This document shows, in pieces, positions 62,929 to 64,000 of a stretch of 64,000 bases of DNA (position 1 is the first letter of the stretch; each line of letters opens with the position of its first letter). The stretch comes from Solirubrobacter deserti (GTDB lineage: Bacteria > Actinomycetota > Thermoleophilia > Solirubrobacterales > Solirubrobacteraceae). The notes below the pieces were generated by a model, which did no database searches, was not told the DNA's origin, and saw nothing but the letters and a program-made list of their open reading frames with translations. Made by a program: the position numbers and the translations under genes. The DNA is taken from contig NZ_QPKJ02000008.1 in NCBI RefSeq assembly GCF_003344625.1, positions 108,527-172,526 on the forward strand, read 5' to 3'.

Positions 62929-63924
62929 ATGGCCCGAGCAGCAAGCGAGTCCAAGTCGCAGTCGTCGTCGGGTCGCTTCGGCCGCGACGGCGACGACGAG
63001 CACGACAAGCCGACCGATCTCCCCAAGGAGTCCTGGCCGGCGATCCTCAAACGCACCTTCAAGCAGTTCGGGGAGGACAAGCTCACCACGTGGGCGGCCG
63101 CACTGACCTACTTCGGCGTGCTGTCCCTGTTCCCGATGATCCTGGCGCTCGTGTCCGTCCTGGGCGTGATCGGCCCGTCGGCCACCCAGCCGCTGCTCGA
63201 CCAGCTGGGCACGGTTGCTCCCGGCCCCGCCAAGGACATCCTCACCAACGTCCTCACCAGCCTCGAGCAGAACCAGGGCGGCTCGACGATCGCGCTGATC
63301 ATCGGCCTCGCCGCCGCCATCTGGTCGGCTTCGGGCTACATCGGCGCGTTCATGGACGCGTCCAACAACGTCTGGGACGCCCCCGAGGGCCGGCCGATCT
63401 GGAAGAAGATCCCGATCCGCCTCGCCATCACCGTCGTGCTGCTCGTGCTGCTCACGATCACCGCGCTCGCCGTCGTCTTCACCGGCCCCGTCGCCGAGGA
63501 GTTCGGCAACCTCATCGGCCTCGGCAGCACGTTCGTCGACGTCTGGAACATCGCCAAGTGGCCCGTCCTGCTGGTCATGGTGAGCTTCATGATCTCGCTG
63601 CTGTACTGGGCGTGCCCGAACGTCAAGCAGCCCGGCTTCCCGTGGGTGACGCCGGGCGGCCTGCTCGCCGTCGTGCTCTGGATCGCCGCGAGCGCCCTGT
63701 TCGCCTTCTACGTCGCGAACTTCAGCTCCTACAACAAGACCTACGGCTCGCTCGGCGGCGTGATCGTCTTCCTCACCTGGCTGTGGATCACGAACATCAT
63801 CATCCTGCTCGGCGCCGAGTTCAACGCCGAGATGGAGCGCTCCAAGGCCATCCGCGAGGGGCACCCGCCCGACAAGGAGCCCTACCTGCCGCTCCGCGAC
63901 GACTCCAAGCTCAAGGACGACTAG
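62929..63924 (+). CDS. YihY/BrkB family inner membrane protein
   Basis: 331 residues. A hydrophilic, Ser/Asp-rich N-terminal 35 residues precede six hydrophobic helices. The YihY pattern is clear: WAAALTYFGVLSLFPMILAL, GYIGAFMDASNNVWDAPEGR, WACPNVKQPGFPWVTPGG and FLTWLWITNIIILLGAEFNA. Formerly mis-described as RNase BN. Role unknown; transport of small molecules is suspected. Divergent from pyk with a 61-bp gap. Confidence 0.94.
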   Translation: MARAASESKSQSSSGRFGRDGDDEHDKPTDLPKESWPAILKRTFKQFGEDKLTTWAAALTYFGVLSLFPMILALVSVLGVIGPSATQPLLDQLGTVAPGPAKDILTNVLTSLEQNQGGSTIALIIGLAAAIWSASGYIGAFMDASNNVWDAPEGRPIWKKIPIRLAITVVLLVLLTITALAVVFTGPVAEEFGNLIGLGSTFVDVWNIAKWPVLLVMVSFMISLLYWACPNVKQPGFPWVTPGGLLAVVLWIAASALFAFYVANFSSYNKTYGSLGGVIVFLTWLWITNIIILLGAEFNAEMERSKAIREGHPPDKEPYLPLRDDSKLKDD

Positions 63925-64000
63925 CTAGGTCTCCTGCCTTCAGAGGTTGTGAACGTCTGAGAAGACGTCCGGGCCCGTCCTGAGGCTCTGCGGTTCCGCC
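63925..64000. other. Window end after the YihY gene
   Basis: No gene start is visible. A short 6-bp hairpin (ACGTCT at 63953-63958 with AGACGT at 63963-63968, GAGA loop) and further GC-rich sequence could be the end of the yihY transcript. The feature is weak. Confidence 0.3.

Overview
The window is 64 kb of very GC-rich chromosome with almost no intergenic space. Genes are tightly packed, often with ATGA/GTGA/TGATG start-stop overlaps, and use ATG, GTG and TTG starts. The content points to a Gram-positive actinobacterial relative of the class Thermoleophilia (Solirubrobacter/Conexibacter-like). The evidence is the mismatch endonuclease NucS, a fused E2-E1 2-oxoglutarate dehydrogenase of the Kgd type, a SHOCT-tailed membrane protein, baeRF/Vms1-like and DUF3817 proteins, and several secreted proteins with MopE-type metal-binding motifs followed by a shared cysteine-capped C-terminal domain. 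The placement is inference from gene content. I see no rRNA, tRNA, CRISPR array, insertion sequence or phage.

Region by region. 1-3.6 kb (minus): an oxidative sugar-acid (Weimberg-type) cluster: SDR (cut by the window edge), zinc alcohol dehydrogenase, 2-keto-3-deoxy-pentonate dehydratase-like FAH protein and a semialdehyde dehydrogenase. 3.6-10.9 kb: cell-wall lipid recycling (uppP), NAD salvage (pncB-like on plus, pncA on minus), protein repair (pcm), a hydroxyisobutyrate-dehydrogenase-like enzyme, a Vms1/eRF1-like protein, a nucleotidyltransferase and a phosphoesterase. 10.9-18.5 kb: two membrane proteins, a lipoprotein-type PLP enzyme, then aconitase, an M42 peptidase and a HAD phosphatase in a tight plus-strand run. 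18.5-31.2 kb: an envelope/secretome block with a CcdA-like membrane protein fused to a propeller-like domain, Tat-exported PhoD phosphatase coupled to a discoidin-domain protein, a methylamine-dehydrogenase-maturation-like set (MauE-MauD fusion and MauA-like protein) and large beta-propeller/MopE proteins. 31.2-42.9 kb: EttA, a GATase, a drug-type ABC exporter, an HD-GYP protein, a J-domain/TPR protein, an MFS exporter, another MopE-type protein and NucS. 42.9-50.9 kb: small stress/repair genes (Atl, YjbQ, PRC-barrel), DUF1028 and the large Kgd-type enzyme behind a NUDIX-DUF3817 leader pair. 51-64 kb: an HxlR-controlled oxidoreductase pair, a CBM-like secreted protein, an ABC1 kinase, a glyoxalase-type pair, a Ppx/GppA phosphatase, an ASCH-like protein, pyruvate kinase and a YihY/BrkB membrane protein.

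The most interesting material is the 18.5-29.5 kb block. It has the gene order propeller - MauE/MauD fusion - MauA-like, resembling mauB-E-D-A. The MauA-like protein keeps a Tat leader and ten cysteines but appears to have lost both tryptophans that make the TTQ cofactor. A C-terminal domain with conserved terminal cysteines occurs in four secreted proteins in this window and may be a lineage-specific envelope module. Central metabolism is also noteworthy: aconitase carries a flexible insertion with an ESFPASDPP motif, and the 2-oxoglutarate dehydrogenase fusion has two lipoyl domains and a subunit-binding domain that the mycobacterial enzyme lacks.
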